Origin: Bacteroidales bacterium | GTDB taxonomy: Bacteria > Bacteroidota > Bacteroidia > Bacteroidales > JAGONC01 | NCBI GenBank assembly: GCA_023133655.1 | Contig: JAGLWB010000126.1 | Location: 1 to 48,555 of the forward strand | Reading direction: 5' to 3' | DNA length: 48,555 nt | Shown: positions 8,729 through 17,416 of the stretch, piece after piece | Numbering within the stretch: the stretch's first letter is position 1 | Layout of the letters: every line of letters starts with the position of its first letter | Notes under the pieces: generated by a model | Databases searched by the model: none | Told to the model about the DNA's origin: nothing | What the model saw: only the letters and a program-made list of their open reading frames with translations | Position numbers and translations under genes: made by a program

Positions 8729-9592
8729 TTAATGCGTTTTAGTCATCGACTCAGGAACGCAAATTACAAAATTAGCCACACCAACTGATTCTTCATTTAA
8801 CTCTTCGATACTAGGCTGTTGAGTTGTAGCGATTGTCATGATTTTAAGGTTGGGATTTGCCTCTAAGAGATACCATACAATACTTTCAAAATTATCAGAA
8901 TGATAAGAACCGTTATAATGGATGAATGTATCGCCTTGCTTCCAGTTTTTAAGAATAAAATGTGCCATTGTAGCATCTTTCATAGCCTGGGCTTTTGGCA
9001 GGTTCTCAGTAACATGTGCACCCATGCCTCCCATTTCAAGCATCTGTTTATAGCAGCTTAGTTCCGGATCATAGTTAATGGGTAACGGTGCCATTAAAGC
9101 TTTTGCTTCATCGTTTAACCCTTCCAGCTCTTCAAAACCGCCCTTATAAACAATGGCTGCGTACCTCCTTGGAATGTTAGTAGCGATAAAAGGAATATTT
9201 TTTTCATGGGCAAATTCCACCAGTGGTTTGTAATCTGTTTTATAATTTGGCCATAAACGGGCCTCTCTCTCAAAGTTTTTCTTTGGGATTTGCTTTGAAA
9301 CATATTCACTTAAGATCAGGGCATTATCACTTTCAAACATCTCCGCACCGAGAATCAGATGATCTTGTTTCTCACCATACACATCTTTTGTAAGTTCAAG
9401 CTGCAACCAATGGCTGATCGGGTTATTGTGAAGCTCACCAAAAAGAATAATATCAGCTTTCATTGCATCAGTTACCAGCTCTTTGTATTTAACTTCTTTT
9501 CCTTTTTCGTTGAAGATACGATAGGCTGGTTTGTCGGCTTTAAAAGCCAGGGTGATGACCAGAATAATTAGAGAAAGTGTTTTTATTTTCAT
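8729..9592 (-). CDS. ChaN-like (haem-binding uptake, DUF399) protein
   Basis: 'ADIILFGELHNNPISHWLQLEL' and 'HYNGSYHSDNFESIVWYL' resemble the ChaN family; signal peptide present. Confidence 0.85.
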   Translation of the reverse strand: MKIKTLSLIILVITLAFKADKPAYRIFNEKGKEVKYKELVTDAMKADIILFGELHNNPISHWLQLELTKDVYGEKQDHLILGAEMFESDNALILSEYVSKQIPKKNFEREARLWPNYKTDYKPLVEFAHEKNIPFIATNIPRRYAAIVYKGGFEELEGLNDEAKALMAPLPINYDPELSCYKQMLEMGGMGAHVTENLPKAQAMKDATMAHFILKNWKQGDTFIHYNGSYHSDNFESIVWYLLEANPNLKIMTIATTQQPSIEELNEESVGVANFVICVPESMTKTH

Positions 9593-10086
9593 GATTTATT
9601 TCTTTTTAATTCTTTTGCCTGGAACATCAATGGAAGTAAGCCTGATATGCTTTCGATAACATATATCTTTCCGGTTTCTCCCATTAATATAGTCCTTATT
9701 TTGCTGTTATAAAGTTCTGCATATTCGGCAAGCACTTGCCTGCAAGCACCACAAGGAGTGACGGGAGTGGTAATTTCAAAGTTTTTTGCATGTGCAGTTA
9801 TGGCAATAGCCTTGATAGGAACACCAGGATAATTGGCTGATGCAGCAAAAACAGCTACGCGTTCAGCACATAATCCTGAAGGATTGGCTACATTCTCCTG
9901 GTTATTACCTGTTACAACAACACCGTTATCAAGTAAAACAGCAGCACCTACATAATACTGTGAATAAGGAGCGTATGCCGATTTATGTGCTTCTTTCGCT
10001 TTTTTAAGTAACATCCTGTCTTCTTTATTTAATTCATCAATTGAATCAAATTCAATGGCGAAAGTTTTTATTTCAAAGGTTTTCAT
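9589..10086 (-). CDS. cdd: Cytidine deaminase
   Basis: 'NPSGLCAERVAVFAA' and 'TPCGACRQVLAEY' zinc-ligand motifs. ATG at 10086 preferred over the TTG at 10095. Confidence 0.95.
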   Translation of the reverse strand: MKTFEIKTFAIEFDSIDELNKEDRMLLKKAKEAHKSAYAPYSQYYVGAAVLLDNGVVVTGNNQENVANPSGLCAERVAVFAASANYPGVPIKAIAITAHAKNFEITTPVTPCGACRQVLAEYAELYNSKIRTILMGETGKIYVIESISGLLPLMFQAKELKRNKS

Positions 10087-10097
10087 ATCAGGCAAAG

Positions 10098-11750
10098 TTA
10101 AAACTTTCTACTAAAAAGGAAAAAAGAATAAAAGAAAGCTATAAATGTTACCCCTGCTTGTGTTTTTAACGTATCATCACTTAACATAGAAAGGATGGAA
10201 ATAGTAAAAAACACAAGAAAAAAATAATCACCAAATAATTTTGTTTTAATCGGAGGATAAAGCAAAGCAAAAATAAACCAGATCAGTCCAAATACCCCAA
10301 ATAATACGGTAATATTGAGAAACTGGTTATGCGAACTAAACATGCCTCCCTTTCCATATTGGATAGGTGAATTTGCCTTACTAAGTTGTTTTTTGAAAAT
10401 TATTTTTATATCACCGGTTCCAACACCGGTAAAAAAATTATCTCTAATAATGTGTAATGAGGCTTTCATTAATACAATCCGTTCCATGGATGAGTACCCG
10501 GCATGTAAACCTTTATCCTGGTAATCATGATAAGCGAGCATGATCTTTCGAATTCTGTTTTTCAAACTGAATCTTTTAAGATAATTGACATTTGCAACAC
10601 CATTTTCAATAAAGTGGATCTCTTCATCAGTTAACCTGCTAACCCCCTCCAAATCTTTGCGATAATTTTTTGAGCTCATGAAGCGGATCAATGTGTAACG
10701 GATTTGCTGGCCTTTCTGGTCAGTGCTGTCATAATCAATTGAGCTGCGCTGATTCCAGGCTTCCTTTAATTCAGGGTAACACAAATACAGCCCCCAATAA
10801 CGGCCATCCTCCACACCCATAGTCGTATCATGCTGGTAAGGAACACCTCGGGGAGTGTACCTGTCTAACTCATCAATCTTTATTTCTTTTACATTAGTAT
10901 ATTCCCGAACGGTGTTATAAATAAACAATGAAAACAGGAATGGAACAAGAAAGAAAGAGAACAAAATGGAATACCTGATAATCCTGTTTTTTTGCCGGAA
11001 AGCCAAATAAATAAGTATTATCAAAAAAGAAGCCAGTAAAACGAAAATTCCGGAAAGGGAATTTAAGATGAATAAAAAAATAATTAACCAGATCCCTGCT
11101 GGAATTAGAATAAATCGAATTTTTGTTTCAAGAAAATCTTTTTTTAGGATGAAATACCAAATAATAAATATAGCCAGGCAAATATTAATACTGAATCGAA
11201 TGTGTGAAATATACACTGATATTTCCCTGATGTCGGCAATATCCCTGGATAGCCATATATAGGTATTGCCAAAAGTTCCCCCAACTACTGCTGCGATGTA
11301 TAATAGCAAAAGATTTCGAAAAGCTTTTTCACTGATTTTTTCAGAAGTGGAAATAAAGAGAGGAAGTAGAAACAGTGGCAGTTTGGTCCGCAAATCACTT
11401 ATGGCATAGTTGAAATCAACGGTGTAGGTCAGGCCAATTATATGCATTAAAAGTATTGAACTAAATGCAAGCGCAGGCTTATTATTGAAAAAGATCCTGA
11501 ATTTTCTGATTAGATTTTTTAAGGATTCAATGAAAAGCAATGGAACGACACCTGAAATTAAGATTGATCGTTTGTGAAGCGCAGCATAACGGGCTATTTT
11601 TTTTTCATTTATTCCCTCCCAGAGGAATGCGACAGCTAGTATGAACTGTGCAATACTCATGAAATATTTTGACAGTGGCAGGGCACTGATCATTAGGGCC
11701 AGACCGAAAAAATAAATGATTCTAACTAACGTGGTTTTATAAAATCTCAT
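10098..11750 (-). CDS. O-antigen ligase/polymerase family membrane protein
   Basis: Multi-TM protein, large periplasmic loop, 'NFFTGVGTGDIKIIF...SSHNQFLNITVLFGVFGLIWF' Wzy_C-like motif. Confidence 0.82.
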   Translation of the reverse strand: MRFYKTTLVRIIYFFGLALMISALPLSKYFMSIAQFILAVAFLWEGINEKKIARYAALHKRSILISGVVPLLFIESLKNLIRKFRIFFNNKPALAFSSILLMHIIGLTYTVDFNYAISDLRTKLPLFLLPLFISTSEKISEKAFRNLLLLYIAAVVGGTFGNTYIWLSRDIADIREISVYISHIRFSINICLAIFIIWYFILKKDFLETKIRFILIPAGIWLIIFLFILNSLSGIFVLLASFLIILIYLAFRQKNRIIRYSILFSFFLVPFLFSLFIYNTVREYTNVKEIKIDELDRYTPRGVPYQHDTTMGVEDGRYWGLYLCYPELKEAWNQRSSIDYDSTDQKGQQIRYTLIRFMSSKNYRKDLEGVSRLTDEEIHFIENGVANVNYLKRFSLKNRIRKIMLAYHDYQDKGLHAGYSSMERIVLMKASLHIIRDNFFTGVGTGDIKIIFKKQLSKANSPIQYGKGGMFSSHNQFLNITVLFGVFGLIWFIFALLYPPIKTKLFGDYFFLVFFTISILSMLSDDTLKTQAGVTFIAFFYSFFLFSRKF

Positions 11751-11797
11751 TCATATAGTCGAATATGCTGATATAATGAATACCGGGAGCTTATTAA

Positions 11798-13486
11798 TCA
11801 GTTATTTGATTCTTGTTTTTCCTTCTTATTAAAGACCAGTGAGCCATCAAGGATGCCATTATAAGTTAGCGGATTAGCTAATATCTCGATGGCTTTATTT
11901 ATATCAGGATCATCTACCAGTAAAGCCTCGATACGTCCTTCCATATAATAATACCTGGTAACAATTTCAAGTTTGAGCATTTCTTCAATTTCATCTTTGA
12001 ATTTTAGCAGGTCATTTTTTTTATTATCTTCTATTTTGGCTATGAGCATGTCATAGTCATTTTCGATTTCTTCAAAGCATTTTTCCCGTTCAGCGATTTT
12101 TTTAAATTCCAGTAGTTTTTGTTCTGCCCTGGAAGTATAGGTATAATCTTTATCTGAAATAAATTCAAGAAAATCATTGTAGGTTTTTTCATTAACCTTG
12201 AAATCACCGGGAGGTGCAATAGAGTCATTCGACCAGTAGAAACCTGTTGCAAAATCAAAAACAAGGCGTTTACTAAAAACACTATATGCTATATTACTGA
12301 ATCTGATGGGGTCAATATAAATGTCAGGCTCAATTCCGCCTCCATCATAAACCAGCCTGCCATTTTTTGTTTGGAACTCTGAAATAAGTGAATCCGGAAT
12401 TTTTGTAAAGTGACCATCTTCGTCTTTGTGTGAATAGTCAATAGCTTGAATGCAACGACCACTGGGGATGTAGTATTTCGCAACGGTGACTTTCGTTCTG
12501 GTATTATAAGTTAACGGGATAACATTTTGAACCAGACCTTTGCCAAATGTACGCTGACCAATAATCAATCCTCTATCGATGTCCTGGATAGCTCCGGCTA
12601 CTATTTCAGAGGCAGATGCACTGTTATTATCGACCAGGATAACTAGTGGAATTTCAGGGTCTATGGGTGCATTCATGGTGTTATAATTTCTTGTTCTTTC
12701 TTTAAGTTTTCCTTTTGTACTTACCACATATTCTCCTTTTTCGATAAAAATGTTAACAACATTAACAGCTTCCTGAAGCAGCCCTCCGCCATTGCCGCGG
12801 AGGTCGAGTATTATGCCTGCCAGATTATTGTTTTCTTTAAGGTCGAATAAAGCCTGTTTAACATCTCTACCAGCATGCTGTGTAAAACCCGTTAATTTAA
12901 TGTACCCTAAATTATTTTCAAGCATTCCATAGTAGGGAATGTTTGGGATTTTAATCTGTTCACGAATCACATGTTTTTCGATGGGATCCGGAACCCCGCT
13001 TCTTTCAATCAAGATAGTTAGAGACGTTCCCGGCTGTCCTTTAAGTATTTTACTAACATCACTTGTTGATTTCCCTTTGGCTGGTTTACCATTTACCTCC
13101 AGAATTTTGTCACCTGCTTTAATTCCTGCCTTATCAGCAGGGAAATCTTTGTATGGTTCAGAGATGACTACGTAATCATTGCTGAGATGGATCAATGATC
13201 CAATACCACCGTATTGGCCTGTAGTGATAAATTGATAATCTTCAATCTCCGATTCGGGTATGTAAGTGGTATAGGGGTCGAGCGATTCGAGCATGGCGTC
13301 AACCCCTGTTTGCATGAGTTCTCCGGGATTTATTTGATCCACGTAATTGATATCTAGTTCTTTAAATAAAGAAGTGAAGATGTCCAGGTTTTTAATTACT
13401 TCAAACTCATTGTTTTGGCTTTTCAGATAAAAAGGAAAGCATAAAAAAGTAAAGAGACTAAGGCTAATTATAATTCGTCGTATCAT
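11798..13486 (-). CDS. S41 family C-terminal processing peptidase
   Basis: PDZ domain 'GGIGSLI...FPADKAGIKAGDKILEVNG', catalytic 'VDNNSASASEIVAGAIQDIDRGLIIGQRTFGKGLVQ'. ATG at 13486 gives a clean signal peptide. Confidence 0.95.
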   Translation of the reverse strand: MIRRIIISLSLFTFLCFPFYLKSQNNEFEVIKNLDIFTSLFKELDINYVDQINPGELMQTGVDAMLESLDPYTTYIPESEIEDYQFITTGQYGGIGSLIHLSNDYVVISEPYKDFPADKAGIKAGDKILEVNGKPAKGKSTSDVSKILKGQPGTSLTILIERSGVPDPIEKHVIREQIKIPNIPYYGMLENNLGYIKLTGFTQHAGRDVKQALFDLKENNNLAGIILDLRGNGGGLLQEAVNVVNIFIEKGEYVVSTKGKLKERTRNYNTMNAPIDPEIPLVILVDNNSASASEIVAGAIQDIDRGLIIGQRTFGKGLVQNVIPLTYNTRTKVTVAKYYIPSGRCIQAIDYSHKDEDGHFTKIPDSLISEFQTKNGRLVYDGGGIEPDIYIDPIRFSNIAYSVFSKRLVFDFATGFYWSNDSIAPPGDFKVNEKTYNDFLEFISDKDYTYTSRAEQKLLEFKKIAEREKCFEEIENDYDMLIAKIEDNKKNDLLKFKDEIEEMLKLEIVTRYYYMEGRIEALLVDDPDINKAIEILANPLTYNGILDGSLVFNKKEKQESNN

Positions 13487-13543
13487 ATGGTTTTTTTTTG
13501 TGATTTTTGATTTTATCATTATACATTAATTTAAATTTATGAG

Positions 13544-13765
13544 CTATGGTACAGGGTCGTAACCACTACCTCCCCACGGGTTGCATGACAGGAAGCGTTT
13601 CAATGCCAGCCACCCTCCCTTGAATGGCCCATATTTTTTGATTGCATCAATGCCATATACTGAACAAGAAGGGGTATAACGGCATGATGGAGCAAGATAT
13701 GGGGAGATCGCACCCTGGTAAATACGGATAAGAATAATGAAAAACTTACCCAATATTTTTTTCAT
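13544..13765 (-). CDS. yidD: Membrane protein insertion efficiency factor YidD
   Basis: '[58 protein letters not shown]'. Confidence 0.97.
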   Translation of the reverse strand: MKKILGKFFIILIRIYQGAISPYLAPSCRYTPSCSVYGIDAIKKYGPFKGGWLALKRFLSCNPWGGSGYDPVP

Positions 13766-14135
13766 ACTCTTTTATTAAACGTTGAATAATGGTGATTATT
13801 ATAGTTTCTATATCCTGGTAATTAGCAATGTTTTTCCCAATATAAACAAGAGAAAGAGCATATTGTTTTTTGTTCAATGTGAGGGGTTCATAAAGCTGAT
13901 GCTTGTTTTTCCTGTATGTCTCCCGCATTCTCCTTTTGAGGAGATTTCTATCAACTGCTTTACGGAAGTTATGTTGTGATACATTGATCAAGACCTGAAC
14001 CGGATAGTTGCAATCCAGTTTCATCTCTTTCCATGTTATTTTTATTGGATAAATAATAAACGAGTAACCTTCAGAAAATAATGATCTGATTTTTTTTTTA
14101 TTAGATAATCGTTCTTCCTTTTTGAAGGTGTGCAT
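13746..14135 (-). CDS. rnpA: Ribonuclease P protein component
   Basis: '[15 protein letters not shown]' and '[19 protein letters not shown]' motifs; overlaps yidD. Confidence 0.93.
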   Translation of the reverse strand: MHTFKKEERLSNKKKIRSLFSEGYSFIIYPIKITWKEMKLDCNYPVQVLINVSQHNFRKAVDRNLLKRRMRETYRKNKHQLYEPLTLNKKQYALSLVYIGKNIANYQDIETIIITIIQRLIKEYEKNIG

Positions 14136-14169
14136 GAAGATAGATCTTGCGCAATAAAGGCTGCCCTAC

Positions 14170-14922
14170 TTATTTTTTCTTTTGATTTTTAATTAAATAC
14201 TGTTCGATAGCCATTGTCATTGAAGGGGCAGTTTTAGTTGGAGCATTGATGTTTAATTCGAGACCTGCATCTTTTACCGCTTTTGTAGTTGTAGGGCCAA
14301 ACGCTCCTATTATTGTTTCTCCCTGTTCATAGCCCGGAAAATTTTTCATTAATGATTTAATTCCTGATGGGCTAAAGAAAACCAGCATATCATAATCCTT
14401 GATATTTAGACTAGAAAGGTCGCTGGCAAGAGTTTTGTAAATGATGGCCTTTGTGAAATTAATATTATAACTTTCCAATTGGCGGGAGATATTTTGTTTA
14501 TGGATATCCGAACAGGGTAATAAGTATTTTTCGTCTTTATGCTTCTTAATAATTTCCAATAAATCTTTAAAGCTGTGTTTTCCGTAAAAAATTTTTCTTT
14601 TTCGGTATTGAATATACTTTTGCAAATAAAATGCAGTAGCTTCAGACATACAGAAATATTTCATGGTATCGGGTATCTCATTCCGGAGATCCTTGGCAAG
14701 TTTGAAAAAATGATCAATAGCGCTCCTGCTCGTAAAAATAATAGCGGAATGATCAAGAATCTGAATACGGCTTTTTCTGAATTCCTTGGCTGATAATCCT
14801 TCAACTGTAATGAATTTGTTAAAGTCTATATCAATATTATGCTTTCTGGATAGCTGCCAGTAAGGCGATTTTTCAAAATCAGAAGGCTTGGGCTGGGATA
14901 CTAATATGTTTTTAACTTTCAA
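14170..14922 (-). CDS. hemD: Uroporphyrinogen-III synthase
   Basis: 'ILVSQPKPSDFEKSPYWQL', 'AIIFTSRSAIDHFF', 'DMLVFFSPSGIKSLMKNF...IGAFGPTTTKAVKDAGL'. Confidence 0.9.
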   Translation of the reverse strand: MKVKNILVSQPKPSDFEKSPYWQLSRKHNIDIDFNKFITVEGLSAKEFRKSRIQILDHSAIIFTSRSAIDHFFKLAKDLRNEIPDTMKYFCMSEATAFYLQKYIQYRKRKIFYGKHSFKDLLEIIKKHKDEKYLLPCSDIHKQNISRQLESYNINFTKAIIYKTLASDLSSLNIKDYDMLVFFSPSGIKSLMKNFPGYEQGETIIGAFGPTTTKAVKDAGLELNINAPTKTAPSMTMAIEQYLIKNQKKK

Positions 14923-14967
14923 CTTTTCAACCTTTTAATTAAACAAACATCTCATAGAATCATATAG

Positions 14968-15708
14968 CTATGAATCAATTAGGTATTTCATAGCTATTTT
15001 TGTAAAAATCAATGTTGGTAAAATTTCGACGGTGCAAAGATACAAAATTATATATATCTGAGAAAAATTTGTATAAGTAATTCCGATTAATACCCCCCTG
15101 AAAAGTTTATATACAAAAATTAAAGCGAGAAAACCTATGCCCAGATAGATGATTTCATTTATCGGACTATAGGCCATTATTATAATTATTGGCAGGAGGA
15201 ACACCCCGAGGTTGAGGTTAAATACAAATGCATTAATGATGTATTTTGATGAAGCGTTGCTTGTGTTAAATAATTGCCCGGTAGTCCAGATAATTAATAA
15301 TTTGATTAAGATCAGCCCGGTAATCAATAAGGCGATAATCAGCAAAGTGAATTGGGTGTTTAAGAAAAAATCGGAGAGTACGAATAAATTTTTGATAACC
15401 TGGAACAGGAAGAGAGTCAAAGAGGATAGAAAAATAAACCCAAGACCTATTGCCATCCATTTATTCATTAGATTACCTTCCCTGATCAATTGGTTTACCA
15501 TCCTAATAGAGAATAATCCTTTAATGAACTGATGAAACTTTTTTTGATAAAAAAACTGTACCCAGGCCAGGATGATAAAAGAAACAAGGAATACAGGAAG
15601 GGCCCAATCAGCATACTGGTCTGATAAAATAGGCCTCATGTGTACTGATTCATGGGCTGCAGTACTGAAAAAAGTAGCTGATATTGTATCTCCCGAATGG
15701 ACCGTCAT
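14968..15708 (-). CDS. DUF4271 domain-containing membrane protein
   Basis: Multi-TM protein in the Bacteroidetes neighbourhood just upstream of hemD. Confidence 0.75.
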   Translation of the reverse strand: MTVHSGDTISATFFSTAAHESVHMRPILSDQYADWALPVFLVSFIILAWVQFFYQKKFHQFIKGLFSIRMVNQLIREGNLMNKWMAIGLGFIFLSSLTLFLFQVIKNLFVLSDFFLNTQFTLLIIALLITGLILIKLLIIWTTGQLFNTSNASSKYIINAFVFNLNLGVFLLPIIIIMAYSPINEIIYLGIGFLALIFVYKLFRGVLIGITYTNFSQIYIILYLCTVEILPTLIFTKIAMKYLIDS

Positions 15709-15760
15709 ACGCGGGTTTTATTTTATTAATAACTCCTTGTTGACGGATGCAAAGGTATTA

Positions 15761-15788
15761 AAAACCCACGACTTAAGTCGTGGGTTTT
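15761..15788 (-). terminator. 28-bp perfect palindrome and intrinsic terminator at the MFS 3' end
   Basis: AAAACCCACGACTT|AAGTCGTGGGTTTT; on the minus strand followed by T-rich TTAATACC. The MFS stop TAA (15773-15775) lies at its centre. Confidence 0.8.
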
Positions 15789-17302
15789 GCTTGCTTTACC
15801 ATAATAGTGAGTATGGTACCAATCAGAACAAGAACTCCTGAAATAGTAAAAGCCAGGGAAAAATCACCCATATCACCAAGCTTTCCACCCAAAATAGGTC
15901 CAATAATGCCACCAACACCGTAAGCTAAAAATATAAAAGGATAATTTTGGCCAACATTCCTTGCCCCAAAAGTATCGGCTGTTATTGTCGGGAATAATGC
16001 AAAATTACCGCCAAAATTGAATCCAATCAGTGTAGCTCCAAGATATAGCAGGTACTCATTTCCGGCCATAGAAGTGAAAAGAAGCACGATAATACCTTGT
16101 ATTGCGGTCATAATAATAATAGAAGTTTTTCTTCCCAGTTTATCGCTCAACATACCCCAAATGATTCTGCCTAATCCATTTGCCAGGCTAAAAAATACCG
16201 CCATAGCTGTTCCGGCCACTGCACTTGCCTGTACCGGGTCCATACCATTTTTCACAAGGGCTTCTATAGGATAGAGCTTCATCAATCCGATCGACATTAA
16301 TCCTGCACCTGCACTAAATACAAAGGTTAGAAATATCATATAAAACTGTGGTGTCCTTAACATCTGGCTTACAGAAAAATCAAGAACTCCTTTAGCAGCA
16401 CCTGCTGCAGAGGGTTTTGGTGGAGTATAGCCCTTTGGATTCCAACCTTCAGGAGGAAATTTCATCCATATACCACCTATAATTACCATTGCAGCAAAAG
16501 CTATCCCATAGATCAAAAAGGTTGTTGATAATCCCATGTCGGCAATCAGGTGTCCCCATGCTCCAGCCAGTTTTACCCAAAGCATCGCACCGAAGCCAAA
16601 ACCGGCGACAGCAAGACCAGTAATCATCCCTTTTTTGTCAGGGAACCATCTCATTCCAACTGCAATAGGAACGACATAAGCAAGGCCAATACCCGCGCCA
16701 CCGATAACACCAATAAAAATTGCATGTGCAATGAAGCTATTTCCTCCAAACAAACCAGCGAGGATATATCCCAAGCCTAGAACAATACCACCTAGCCAGG
16801 CTAATTTTTGTGGTCCCCATTTGGATAGTTTTCTTCCTGCAAAAACCATTACAATAGCGAAAAATGCAAGACCGATTGCAAATACAACCTGGGTTCTTGT
16901 TTTACTGAATCCATATTTGAGTCCATCAATTTTAGTTTGATCTACATACTTGGATATTATCTCATCTGTTTTGGTGATAATTAATTTTTTTTCATCCTCA
17001 AGTTTTTGTTTGGCGGGACCTTGTTCGAGACCTTTAAGTTCTTTCGCAATATTAGAAAGTTGGTCACGGTGAGGTTTTAATTCAGCATTCATTTGTTGAA
17101 TTTCACCATTGGACAGGCCCAACAAGGGTGCAGCAGCATGCGTAGTGTCACCATAAATGTAAACAACAGCTACATCATTATTAGTTGTAGCATTGAGTCC
17201 CGGTGTAAATACCGACCAGGCATAAATTGCACCAAGTGCCAGTTGAATCAATATTGCTCCCAGAACAACAAAGCCTCTGTTCATTACTTTTTTATTTTCC
17301 AT
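15773..17302 (-). CDS. MFS transporter, OFA (oxalate/formate antiporter) family, with insertion after TM1
   Basis: 'MNRGFVVLGAILIQLALGAIYAWSVFTPGL', 'GGAGIGLAYVVPIAVGMRWFPDKKGMITGLAVAGFGFGA', 'GRIIWGMLSDKLGRK'. Confidence 0.9.
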   Translation of the reverse strand: MENKKVMNRGFVVLGAILIQLALGAIYAWSVFTPGLNATTNNDVAVVYIYGDTTHAAAPLLGLSNGEIQQMNAELKPHRDQLSNIAKELKGLEQGPAKQKLEDEKKLIITKTDEIISKYVDQTKIDGLKYGFSKTRTQVVFAIGLAFFAIVMVFAGRKLSKWGPQKLAWLGGIVLGLGYILAGLFGGNSFIAHAIFIGVIGGAGIGLAYVVPIAVGMRWFPDKKGMITGLAVAGFGFGAMLWVKLAGAWGHLIADMGLSTTFLIYGIAFAAMVIIGGIWMKFPPEGWNPKGYTPPKPSAAGAAKGVLDFSVSQMLRTPQFYMIFLTFVFSAGAGLMSIGLMKLYPIEALVKNGMDPVQASAVAGTAMAVFFSLANGLGRIIWGMLSDKLGRKTSIIIMTAIQGIIVLLFTSMAGNEYLLYLGATLIGFNFGGNFALFPTITADTFGARNVGQNYPFIFLAYGVGGIIGPILGGKLGDMGDFSLAFTISGVLVLIGTILTIMVKQAKPTT

Positions 17303-17351
17303 AATTGATGATATTATAAATTAATGATATGTCTTCAAAAAGTGATTATGT

Positions 17352-17391
17352 AAAAAAAGACATTCCGGATCGCAAAAATTCGAAATGTCTT
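17352..17391 (-). terminator. Intrinsic terminator downstream of acs
   Basis: Minus strand AAGACATTTCG - AATTTTTGCGATC - CGGAATGTCTT (11 bp with one G-U), followed by TTTTTTT. Confidence 0.85.
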
Positions 17392-17416
17392 AATCTGGTT
17401 TATTTCAGTAAAAGCA

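Noticed and set aside
13544-14135. rnpA-yidD without adjacent rpmH
   Set aside because: hemD-rnpA-yidD order seems usual for Bacteroidetes from general knowledge, so not anomalous.
15761-15788. Palindrome as an IS200/IS605 end or REP element
   Set aside because: No transposase or second copy visible in the window; terminator interpretation is simpler, though a genome-wide copy count is still needed.
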